From Frankia sp. (GTDB taxonomy: Bacteria; Actinomycetota; Actinomycetes; Frankiales; Frankiaceae): 6,965 bases of DNA. The notes below the pieces were generated by a model, which was not told the DNA's origin, did no database searches, and saw nothing but the letters and a program-made list of their open reading frames with translations. Location: the NCBI GenBank assembly GCA_019689615.1, contig JADGHD010000267.1, positions 1 through 6,965 on the forward strand, read 5' to 3'. The position numbers and the translations under genes are program-made. This document shows, in pieces, positions 1 to 5,495 of this stretch (positions are counted from its first letter, which is position 1; each line of letters begins with the position of its first letter).

Positions 1-663
1 GCGGAGGTCGTGCTGGTCGACTACCGGCTGGCCCCGGAGAACCCGTTCCCGGCCGCGGTCGACGACGCGCTCGCCGCCTACGCCGCGCTGCTCGCCGCCG
101 GCCAACCAGCCGAGCGGATCGTGGCGGCCGGCGACTCTGCCGGCGGTGGGCTCGCGGCGGCGTTGCTGCTGGGGGCGCGGGAGCGGGGCCTGCCGCTACC
201 GGCGGGCGCGGCGCTGCTGTCGCCGTGGGCCGACCTCACGAACACGGCGGCGAGTTTCCGGGCGAACGCCGAGTCCGACCGGATGTTCTCCAAGCAGGCG
301 GCGGACGACGCGGCGGCCGCGTACCTCACCGGCGGCGACCCGAAGAACCCCCTCGCCTCCCCGGTGTTTGGCGACTGGACCGGGATGCCGCCGTTGCTGA
401 TCCACGTCGGCGACACGGAGGTGCTGCTCGACGACGCCGCCCGGCTGGCCGAGGTGGCCCGCGCGGCCGGCGTTTCCGTGCGCCACGAGATCTACCCGGG
501 GATGCCGCACGTCTGGCACCTCGGCTACCCGCACTACCCGGAGGCGGTCAGGGCTCTCGAGGATGTGGCCGCGTTCGCGCGTCAGTGCGTGGCGAGCGCG
601 GCGCGCACCGCGCTGGCCCAGCCGAGCGTGACCGCCTCGGACTCGACCACCACGTTGTCGTAG
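1..663 (+). CDS. Alpha/beta hydrolase, HSL (hormone-sensitive lipase) family, 5'-truncated by window edge
   Basis: This is the C-terminal part of a serine esterase/lipase of the alpha/beta hydrolase fold (alpha/beta hydrolase_3, HSL-like). The reading frame is open from base 1, so the true start and the HGGG oxyanion-hole motif typical of the family lie upstream of the window. Visible hallmarks are YRLAPENPFPAA near the left edge, the nucleophile elbow GDSAGG (Ser at about visible codon 46), the segment HVGDTEVLLDDA carrying the likely catalytic Asp (about codon 144), and MPHVWH with the likely catalytic His (about codon 170). All three catalytic residues are therefore present. The internal GTG at base 10 is not a credible start because conserved sequence begins before it. 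The last 27 or so codons lie antisense to the end of the convergent HAD gene and look like low-complexity run-on (TASDSTTTLS). Substrate cannot be told; small acyl esters are usual for the family. Confidence 0.9.
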   Translation, partial: AEVVLVDYRLAPENPFPAAVDDALAAYAALLAAGQPAERIVAAGDSAGGGLAAALLLGARERGLPLPAGAALLSPWADLTNTAASFRANAESDRMFSKQAADDAAAAYLTGGDPKNPLASPVFGDWTGMPPLLIHVGDTEVLLDDAARLAEVARAAGVSVRHEIYPGMPHVWHLGYPHYPEAVRALEDVAAFARQCVASAARTALAQPSVTASDSTTTLS

Positions 664-1382
664 TTCGGGAGCATGCTCGGCAGCTCCGGGTGCCGCAGCG
701 CGTTGGCGACCAGGTGCATCCGGCCGACGTGCCCGGCCATCCGCAGGTCGCTCACCGAGTCGCCGATCGCCATGGCGTCGGCGGGGTCGATGCCGCGTCG
801 CCTGAGGTCCCAGGCGACCGCCTCGCCCTTGCCGACGCCATCCGGCACCAGGTGGTAGGCGTGCGGGGTCTCGCCCAGCTGCGGCATGGTCGTCGGCGGG
901 ATCAGGCCGTTGTCGTGCAGGGACAGCCAGTCGAAGCCGGCGGAGCGCAGCCATGCGTTGACCGCGGCCACGTCGACCTTGCCGCGCAGCAGGACGTCGA
1001 GCTCGCGGCCGACGTGCCAGGGGCTGTGCAGCTCCAGCCGGCCCTCGCAGCGCGCCAGCAGCTCGGCCAGCAGGTCGTCCGGGATCCGGTCGAAGTGGTC
1101 CGGCATCGCGCCGCGCAGCAGCTCGCTCTGCCGGCCGTCGTCCCAGCCGACGACGGCGCCGAGCTCGCCGATGTAGCCGTCGGAGCCGAAGATCGCGGAC
1201 GCCTCGACGAGCTGGCGGCGGGTGCGGCCGCTGACCAGGACGAGCTTGATGTCGGCCGCGTGCAGGTCGACGAGCGCCTTCGCCGGCTCGAGGGTCAGCT
1301 GCGCGCCTTCCGCCAGGAAGAAGGAGCCGTGCGGGCCGACCATCGTCCCATCGACATCGGTGTAGATGATGCGGACGCTCAC
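582..1382 (-). CDS. HAD-superfamily hydrolase, subfamily IIB (Cof / sugar-phosphate phosphatase-like)
   Basis: This 266-residue cytosolic phosphatase has all four HAD motifs in order: motif I DVDGT (Asp9 nucleophile, Asp11), motif II VSGRT (Ser51), motif III Lys185 in GKGEA, and motif IV GDSVSD (Asp208, Asp212). The cap inserted between motifs II and III (about residues 80-180) is type C2, as in Cof-like, mannosyl/glucosyl-3-phosphoglycerate and sucrose-phosphate phosphatases. A phosphorylated sugar or sugar acid is therefore the likely substrate, but the sequence does not fix which. I chose the GTG at 1382 because an AGGGAG ribosome-binding site lies just upstream (complement of 1389-1394) and because SVRIIYTDVDGT is the normal family N-terminus. 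The frame stays open to 1493, but the extra 37 residues are Arg/Ala-rich and unlike the family. The gene diverges from the SAM-regulated PLP enzyme and converges with the hydrolase. Confidence 0.9.
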   Translation of the reverse strand: MSVRIIYTDVDGTMVGPHGSFFLAEGAQLTLEPAKALVDLHAADIKLVLVSGRTRRQLVEASAIFGSDGYIGELGAVVGWDDGRQSELLRGAMPDHFDRIPDDLLAELLARCEGRLELHSPWHVGRELDVLLRGKVDVAAVNAWLRSAGFDWLSLHDNGLIPPTTMPQLGETPHAYHLVPDGVGKGEAVAWDLRRRGIDPADAMAIGDSVSDLRMAGHVGRMHLVANALRHPELPSMLPNYDNVVVESEAVTLGWASAVRAALATH

Positions 1383-1625
1383 GCTGGCGGCTCCCTGCTG
1401 CTCGGACGCTGGCTGACGACGTCGCGCACCCGCCCAGGCGGGAGCGTTGACGCGCGAGCGGCGACGGCCGACCGGGCCGGAGGCGGCACGCACGACGCTA
1501 CGACGGGAGCGCCCGGAGGGCGTCCGGAGTGGTGCAACGCAAGCTGCGTCACAGTCCCGGCCTGCTGATCAGCAGTACGCGACCAGTTTCCTCCGTCTAA
1601 AGTACGGAGACACAACTTCAGATGG
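1383..1625. other. Divergent intergenic region with short dyads
   Basis: No coding sequence is supported between the HAD gene start and the SAM riboswitch. The stretch holds ACGCA-AGC-TGCGT at 1537-1549, a perfect 14-bp palindrome CTGCTGATCAGCAG at 1562-1575, and the hairpin-forming CTCCGT...ACGGAG at 1591-1609. It must contain promoters for the HAD gene (minus) and the riboswitch transcript (plus), but I cannot place a convincing -35/-10 pair. TAAAGT at 1598-1603, in the loop of the last dyad, is the best -10-like element and has no good -35 partner. Confidence 0.5.
1562..1575. promoter_or_regulatory. Perfect 14-bp palindrome, possible operator
   Basis: CTGCTGA is followed directly by its reverse complement TCAGCAG, about 50 bp upstream of the riboswitch P1 helix. 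It lies where a repressor or activator of the PLP-enzyme transcript could bind. No regulator family is recognised, and a chance palindrome remains possible. Confidence 0.3.
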
Positions 1626-1771
1626 CTCATCCAGAGGGGCAGAGGGAACGGCCCAGTGAAGCCCCGGCAACCGAACGACGACCCGCCCGCTGGCGCGCTG
1701 CCCGGGCGACCTGACCGTCGCAGGTGCCAATTCCGACCCGCGGAGCCACTACTGGCCCCGGGAAAGATGAG
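1626..1771 (+). ncRNA. SAM-I (S-box) riboswitch leader
   Basis: The conserved S-box core is readable directly. The P1 5' strand CTCATC (1626-1631) pairs with GATGAG (1766-1771). The AGAGGGGC...GAGGGA block (1634-1646) and GGCCC-A-GTGAA lead to GCCCCGGCAACC (1661-1672), with P2 formed by GGGGC (1636-1640) and GCCCC (1661-1665). After a long P3 arm come GGTGCCAATTCC (1723-1734) and P4, CCCG (1737-1740) with CGGG (1759-1762), then the GAAAGATGAG close. These blocks match the S-box consensus in sequence, order and spacing. The RNA binds S-adenosylmethionine and normally shuts off methionine/SAM supply genes. No separate anti-terminator or terminator with a U-run follows. P1 abuts the ribosome-binding site, so control is probably translational. 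Confidence 0.93.
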
Positions 1772-1774
1772 GAG
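1769..1774 (+). promoter_or_regulatory. Shine-Dalgarno GAGGAG overlapping riboswitch P1
   Basis: GAGGAG sits five bases before the ATG at 1780 and fixes that start. Its first three bases are also the last three of the P1 3' strand GATGAG. When SAM closes P1, half of the ribosome-binding site is base-paired, which gives a compact OFF switch without an extra expression platform. Confidence 0.75.
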
Positions 1775-1779
1775 ATCAA

Positions 1780-3066
1780 ATGACTCTAGCGCCGGAGCGC
1801 TCTGCCCAGTCGGGCCCAATCACCTCGGATGACACGAACCCCGCAGTAGCCCTCTCCTGTCGGCACTGCGGCGCCACCTACCCGCTTGCTCCCACCCACG
1901 TCTGCGTAGAGTGCTTCGCTCCCCTGGAGATCGCCTACGACGAGGACCGGCTGCGCCGGGTAACCCGTGAGTCCATCGAGGCGGGCCCGCTGAACCTGTG
2001 GCGTTACGTCGGCCTGCTGCCCGCCGGTCACGACCCGGCCCGTCGGGTCTCCCTCGGCGCCGGGTTCACCCCGCTGCGGCCGGCGCCGCGGCTGGCGGCC
2101 GAGCTGGGCATGCGCAAGCTGTGGGTGAAGGACGACAGCGCGAACCCCACCCACTCGTTCAAGGACAGGGTTGTCTCGGTCGCCCTGTCCGCCGCCCGTG
2201 ACCTCGGGTTCACCACGGTCGCCTGCGCCTCCACCGGCAACCTCGCGCACTCCGTGGCAGCGCACGCCGCGCACGCCGGTCTGCGCTCGATCGTGCTCGT
2301 CCCGCACGACCTCGAGGCCGGCAAGACCGTCTCCACCGCCGTCTACGGCGGCACGCTGGTCGCGATCCAGGGCAACTACGACGACGTCAACCGGCTGTGC
2401 AGCGAGCTCGCCGGCGAGTACGAGTGGGCGTTCGTCAACGTCAACGTCCGCCCGTTCTACGCCGAGGGGTCCAAGACGCTGGGCTACGAGGTCGCCGAGC
2501 AGCTCGGCTGGCGGCTGCCGGCGCAGGTCGTCATCCCGATCGCGTCCGGCTCGCTGCTGACCAAGGTGGACAAGGCGTTCCGCGAGCTGGGCCGGCTCGG
2601 CCTGGTCGAGGAGACCCCGTACCGGGTGTTCGGCGCCCAGGCCGCCGGCTGCAACCCGGTCGCCGCCGCGTTCGCCCGCGGCGTGGACACCGTCGCCCCG
2701 GTCCGCCCGTCGACGATCGCCAAGTCGCTGTCGATCGGCAACCCGGCCGACGGCCCGTACGCGCTCGACGTCGTGCGGCGCACCGGTGGCTCGATCACCG
2801 ACGTCACCGACGACGAGATCGTCGACGGGATGAAGCTGCTGGCCCGCACCGAGGGCGTGTTCGCCGAGACCGCCGGCGGCGTGACCGTCGCCTGCCTGCG
2901 CCGCCTCCTGCGCGAGGGCCTGCTCGACCCGGCCGAGGAGACCGTCGTCTACAACACCGGTGACGGCCTGAAGACCCTCGACCCGCTGGTCGAGACCGCG
3001 GTCCCGACCGCGACCATCAAGGCCTCCCTTTCGGCCTTCGAGGCCGCCGGTCTCGGCGACGACTGA
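1780..3066 (+). CDS. thrC: Threonine synthase-family PLP enzyme (ThrC annotation; candidate MetM-type homocysteine synthase)
   Basis: This is a 428-residue cytosolic fold-type II PLP enzyme. The N-terminus carries a zinc-ribbon-like pair, CRHC (Cys27, Cys30) and CVEC (Cys42, Cys45). The PLP-binding lysine is Lys128 in NPTHSFKDR. The PLP-ring Asn lies in ASTGNLAHS (Asn154), and an ASGS loop (254-257) could hold the phosphate. Threonine synthase converts O-phospho-L-homoserine to threonine. The zinc ribbon, the length and the STGNLAHS motif, in place of the more usual TGNTSAS, suggest a paralogue of the hom-thrB-linked enzyme. No hom or thrB is nearby. A SAM-I riboswitch controls it, as expected for methionine genes. 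A threonine synthase homologue in Streptomyces, MetM, makes homocysteine from O-phosphohomoserine, and that role is inferred as a strong alternative here. ATG 1780 follows GAGGAG. The PLP-enzyme family is certain; the reaction is not. Confidence 0.93.
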   Translation: MTLAPERSAQSGPITSDDTNPAVALSCRHCGATYPLAPTHVCVECFAPLEIAYDEDRLRRVTRESIEAGPLNLWRYVGLLPAGHDPARRVSLGAGFTPLRPAPRLAAELGMRKLWVKDDSANPTHSFKDRVVSVALSAARDLGFTTVACASTGNLAHSVAAHAAHAGLRSIVLVPHDLEAGKTVSTAVYGGTLVAIQGNYDDVNRLCSELAGEYEWAFVNVNVRPFYAEGSKTLGYEVAEQLGWRLPAQVVIPIASGSLLTKVDKAFRELGRLGLVEETPYRVFGAQAAGCNPVAAAFARGVDTVAPVRPSTIAKSLSIGNPADGPYALDVVRRTGGSITDVTDDEIVDGMKLLARTEGVFAETAGGVTVACLRRLLREGLLDPAEETVVYNTGDGLKTLDPLVETAVPTATIKASLSAFEAAGLGDD

Positions 3067-3076
3067 GCACGCTGCC

Positions 3077-3116
3077 GCTGGCTGGCCGGCGCCCCTGGGC
3101 TGACCGGCCAGCCAGC
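3077..3116. terminator. Bidirectional hairpin terminator between convergent genes
   Basis: A perfect 13-bp stem, GCTGGCTGGCCGG (3077-3089) with CCGGCCAGCCAGC (3104-3116), encloses a 14-base loop. It begins 10 bases after the stop codon of the PLP enzyme and lies 41 bases beyond the stop of the convergent LLM gene, so it can serve both. No U-run follows, which is common for actinobacterial terminators. Confidence 0.75.
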
Positions 3117-3157
3117 CGCGGGGCCGGCCCCAAGCCGAGCGACCGCGCGGTGTCGGC

Positions 3158-4135
3158 TCAGCGCGGGGCGAGGGCGGCGAGGATGCCGCGTAGCTCGGCG
3201 CCGCCGTGGAACGGGGCAAGGACCGGGATGTCGACGCCGTTCTCGATGTAGCGGCGGATTCCCGCGTGACACTCGTCGACGGTGCCGTGGACGAAGATCT
3301 CGTCGACCACCTCGTCGGGGATGGCGGCGACGGCACCCTTGCGGTCGCCGCGCGCCCAGGCGTCCCACATCTCGCTCAGGGCCTTCTCCCGACCCAGCCA
3401 CCGGTGGAACTCCCGGTACACCGGCACGGTGAGATAGGCGGCGACCATCTGCTTGAGCCGCGGCATGACGGCCGCGGTCTCGTCTGGCTGGTGGACGACG
3501 ACGAAGATGCGGCAGGCGATCGAGGCGTCCGGGTTCTGCTCCCGGACGTAGGGGACCACGGTGGCGCAGTCCTGCGGGGACAGCCAGTTGAGGATGGCCC
3601 CGTCGGCCTCCCGGCCGGCCAGCGCCAGCATCCGCGGCCGCAGCGCCGCCACCATGATCTGCGGCGGCTCCTGGAGCGCCACCCCGAGCCGGAACCCGCT
3701 GACGTTGAACGACGGGTACTCGGCGGTGACCTTCTCCCCGGCGAGCGCGCGGCGCAGGAACCGGACAGTGTCGAGGGTCCGCTGGTATGGCCGCTCGAAC
3801 GGCACCGAGTTCCAGTTCTGGACGATGACGTTCGACGACGCGCCGAGGCCCAGGATGAACCGCCCGGGCGCGGCCTCGGCCAGGGTCGCCGCCGTCTGGG
3901 CGAGGAGCGCTGGCCCTCGGGTGTAGACGGGCAGGATCGCCGTGCCCAGCCGCAGCCGGCTCTCCGGCGCCGCGAGCGCCAGCGGAACCACCCCGTCCCC
4001 GGCCGTCGCCTCGGCGGACCAGACGTCGGTGTAGCCAAGGTCCGCCAGCTCGCTGTAGAGCGCCGGATGCTCCGGCAGCGGCACCCCGGTCAGGGGCACC
4101 GTCATTCCCCAGCGCTGGCCACCGTCACTCGTCAT
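3158..4135 (-). CDS. LLM-class flavin/F420-dependent oxidoreductase
   Basis: This 325-residue protein belongs to the bacterial luciferase-like monooxygenase superfamily (TIM barrel), which in actinobacteria mostly uses reduced coenzyme F420. Supporting segments are RWGMTVPLTGVPLPEH at the first strand, LGYTDVWSAEA (33-43), RLRLGTAILPVYTRGPALLA (60-79), the loop APGRFILGLGASS (89-101), and ALRPRMLALAGREADGAILN (164-183). Together these are the usual cofactor-pocket order of the family. Substrate is unknown. I preferred ATG 4135. A TTG at 4156 would add seven residues, and an ATG encoding residue 11 is also possible; none has a strong Shine-Dalgarno sequence. The gene is divergent from the alcohol dehydrogenase and convergent with the PLP enzyme. 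Sharing an upstream region with a dehydrogenase hints at co-regulated redox metabolism, but this is inference. Confidence 0.9.
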   Translation of the reverse strand: MTSDGGQRWGMTVPLTGVPLPEHPALYSELADLGYTDVWSAEATAGDGVVPLALAAPESRLRLGTAILPVYTRGPALLAQTAATLAEAAPGRFILGLGASSNVIVQNWNSVPFERPYQRTLDTVRFLRRALAGEKVTAEYPSFNVSGFRLGVALQEPPQIMVAALRPRMLALAGREADGAILNWLSPQDCATVVPYVREQNPDASIACRIFVVVHQPDETAAVMPRLKQMVAAYLTVPVYREFHRWLGREKALSEMWDAWARGDRKGAVAAIPDEVVDEIFVHGTVDECHAGIRRYIENGVDIPVLAPFHGGAELRGILAALAPR

Positions 4136-4258
4136 GGGACAGCAGTATCCGAGCAAGTGCCCCGAAGTGCCCGCGACGCTGGGCGCGCGGGCTCCTGATC
4201 GCCAAGATGGGGGCCCAGCCGGGACGGCCGGCAGCCGGAAGAGGAAGCGAGACGGGCG
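4136..4258. promoter_or_regulatory. Divergent promoter region with tandem AAGTGCCC repeats
   Basis: This 123-bp gap must drive both the LLM oxidoreductase (minus) and the zinc dehydrogenase (plus). AAGTGCCC occurs at 4155-4162 and again at 4165-4172, a direct repeat with a 10-bp period, close to one helical turn. That arrangement suits a DNA-binding protein contacting one face. No clear -35/-10 pair is visible. GAGGA at 4241-4245 is the likely ribosome-binding site of the dehydrogenase. Confidence 0.4.
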
Positions 4259-5332
4259 GTGGTGGCGGTGGCAATGGTGCCGACGACGATGCGAGCCGCG
4301 GTGTTCGAGGCGGATGGGCGGCGCTTAGCGCTGCGAGAACTCTCGGTACCAGAACCGGGGCCGCTGGAGGTACTGGTGCAGGTGGCCGCCTGCGGGATCT
4401 GCCTGTCCGACGTCCACCTGCTGGACGGGTCGATCCCACCGGTTCGGCCGGTGGTGGTCCCGGGCCACGAGGCGGCCGGCGTGGTGGTGGCGGTCGGCGA
4501 GCTGGTGCCGCAGTGGCAGCCGGGCGACGAGGTGGTGCTGGGCGGCGGGCGGCCGTGCCAGGCCTGCCGGGCGTGCGCCCGCGGCCGGTCCGACGCCTGC
4601 GAGAACTTCGAGATCATGGGCTTCGCCTACGACGGCGCCTGGGCCGAGTACGTCGTGGTGCCGTACGGCACGCTCATCCCCAAGCCGGCCGGGCTGTCCT
4701 TCCCGGAGGCGGCGATCCTCGCCGACGCCGTGTCCACCCCGTACGCCGGCCTCATCGAGCGCGGCGGGCTGCGGCCGGGCGAAGCGGTCGGGTTGTGGGG
4801 GATCGGCGGGCTCGGCGTGCACGCGGTGCAGATCGCCCGGCTGGTCGGGGCGGCCCCGATCATCGCGGTCGACCCGAACCCGGCGGCGCGCGCCCGGGCG
4901 CTGGCTGCCGGCGCGGACCACGCGCTCGACCCGGCAGACCCCGACGTGGTCAGCCAGGTGCTGGCGGTGACCGACGGCCGCGGCCTGGACCTCGCGGTCG
5001 ACCTGGCGGGCGCGAACGCGGTGCTCGCTCAGGGCCAGCGCTGCCTCGCCCGGGGCGGGCGGCTGCTGGTGATCGGCCTGTCGATGGAGCCGCTCGCGCT
5101 CGCCCCCGGGCTGCTGCTCGGGGTGCTGCGGCAGAGCGTGCTCGGCCACCTCGGCTACGGCCGACGGGACCTGGAGCAGGTCGTCGCCCTGGCCGGCGCC
5201 GGGCGGATCGACGTCTCCGGCTCGATCAGCGGCCTGCTGGCGCTCGACGAGGTGCACGAGGGCGTTCGCCGCCTGGCGGAGAAGGACGGCGACCCGATCC
5301 GGCTGGTCATCGAGCCCGGTCGGGCCGGTTGA
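4259..5332 (+). CDS. Zinc-dependent medium-chain alcohol dehydrogenase, NAD-type
   Basis: This 357-residue enzyme has the MDR layout: a GroES-like N-terminal domain and then a Rossmann domain. Catalytic zinc ligands are predicted as Cys45 (AACGICLSD), His70-Glu71 (VPGHEAAG) and probably Asp156 in AAILADAVS. The structural zinc lobe has four cysteines, Cys100, 103, 106 and 114, with the usual spacing. The nucleotide motif GIGGLG (181-186) is followed by IIAVD with Asp205 at the end of beta-2, which favours NAD over NADP. It should oxidise an alcohol or polyol, or run in reverse; the substrate cannot be read. The start is uncertain: GTG 4259, GTG 4262, GTG 4268, ATG 4274, GTG 4277 and ATG 4289 are all in frame, and MRAAVFEADG at 4289 looks like the classical family N-terminus. 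GTG 4259 is about 13 bases after GAGGA. It is divergent from the LLM gene. Confidence 0.92.
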   Translation: MVAVAMVPTTMRAAVFEADGRRLALRELSVPEPGPLEVLVQVAACGICLSDVHLLDGSIPPVRPVVVPGHEAAGVVVAVGELVPQWQPGDEVVLGGGRPCQACRACARGRSDACENFEIMGFAYDGAWAEYVVVPYGTLIPKPAGLSFPEAAILADAVSTPYAGLIERGGLRPGEAVGLWGIGGLGVHAVQIARLVGAAPIIAVDPNPAARARALAAGADHALDPADPDVVSQVLAVTDGRGLDLAVDLAGANAVLAQGQRCLARGGRLLVIGLSMEPLALAPGLLLGVLRQSVLGHLGYGRRDLEQVVALAGAGRIDVSGSISGLLALDEVHEGVRRLAEKDGDPIRLVIEPGRAG

Positions 5333-5345
5333 CCGACTTGGCGGC

Positions 5346-5398
5346 CCCCGCGGCCGGCGCGGGCGGAGTCCTTGCCAGCGCTGGGCCGCGGGGCCCAG
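5346..5398 (+). terminator. GC-rich hairpins after the dehydrogenase
   Basis: Two alternative stems overlap here. CCCCGCGGCC (5346-5355) pairs perfectly with GGCCGCGGGG (5384-5393). CTGGGCC (5381-5387) pairs perfectly with GGCCCAG (5392-5398) around a GCGG tetraloop. They lie 13 bases or more past the dehydrogenase stop and have no U-run. Termination of the dehydrogenase transcript is the simplest reading. Confidence 0.55.
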
Positions 5399-5495
5399 AC
5401 GCGATGGTCGTTGTCCGACCGGGCCACACCTGCGTGTGTTGTCCTGTCGGCTACGTTATTGCGCGCCTGTTCGGCCATGGGCCAACGTGAACCCC

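Noticed and set aside
1383..1493. N-terminal extension of the HAD phosphatase to an ATG at 1493
   Set aside because: The extra residues are Arg/Ala-rich and unlike the family, whereas GTG 1382 has an AGGGAG ribosome-binding site and gives the usual N-terminus.
225..1568. A 447-codon plus-strand open frame over the hydrolase end and the HAD gene
   Set aside because: It runs antisense to a complete HAD phosphatase with all four motifs and overlaps the hydrolase in another frame. Its composition is that of a shadow frame.
1786..3336. A 516-codon open frame on the minus strand across the PLP-enzyme gene
   Set aside because: It is the mirror of a strongly conserved plus-strand enzyme, is very rich in Arg/Gly/Asp/Val as expected from antisense GC-rich codons, and contains no recognisable motif.
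3206..4198. A 330-codon plus-strand open frame over the LLM oxidoreductase
   Set aside because: It is antisense to a protein with clear luciferase-like family segments and encodes Arg/Asp/His-rich low-information sequence.
4207..5490. A 427-codon plus-strand open frame parallel to the dehydrogenase
   Set aside because: It is a Gly/Arg/Ala-rich alternative frame of the zinc dehydrogenase without any motif; the dehydrogenase frame has all zinc and nucleotide-binding residues.
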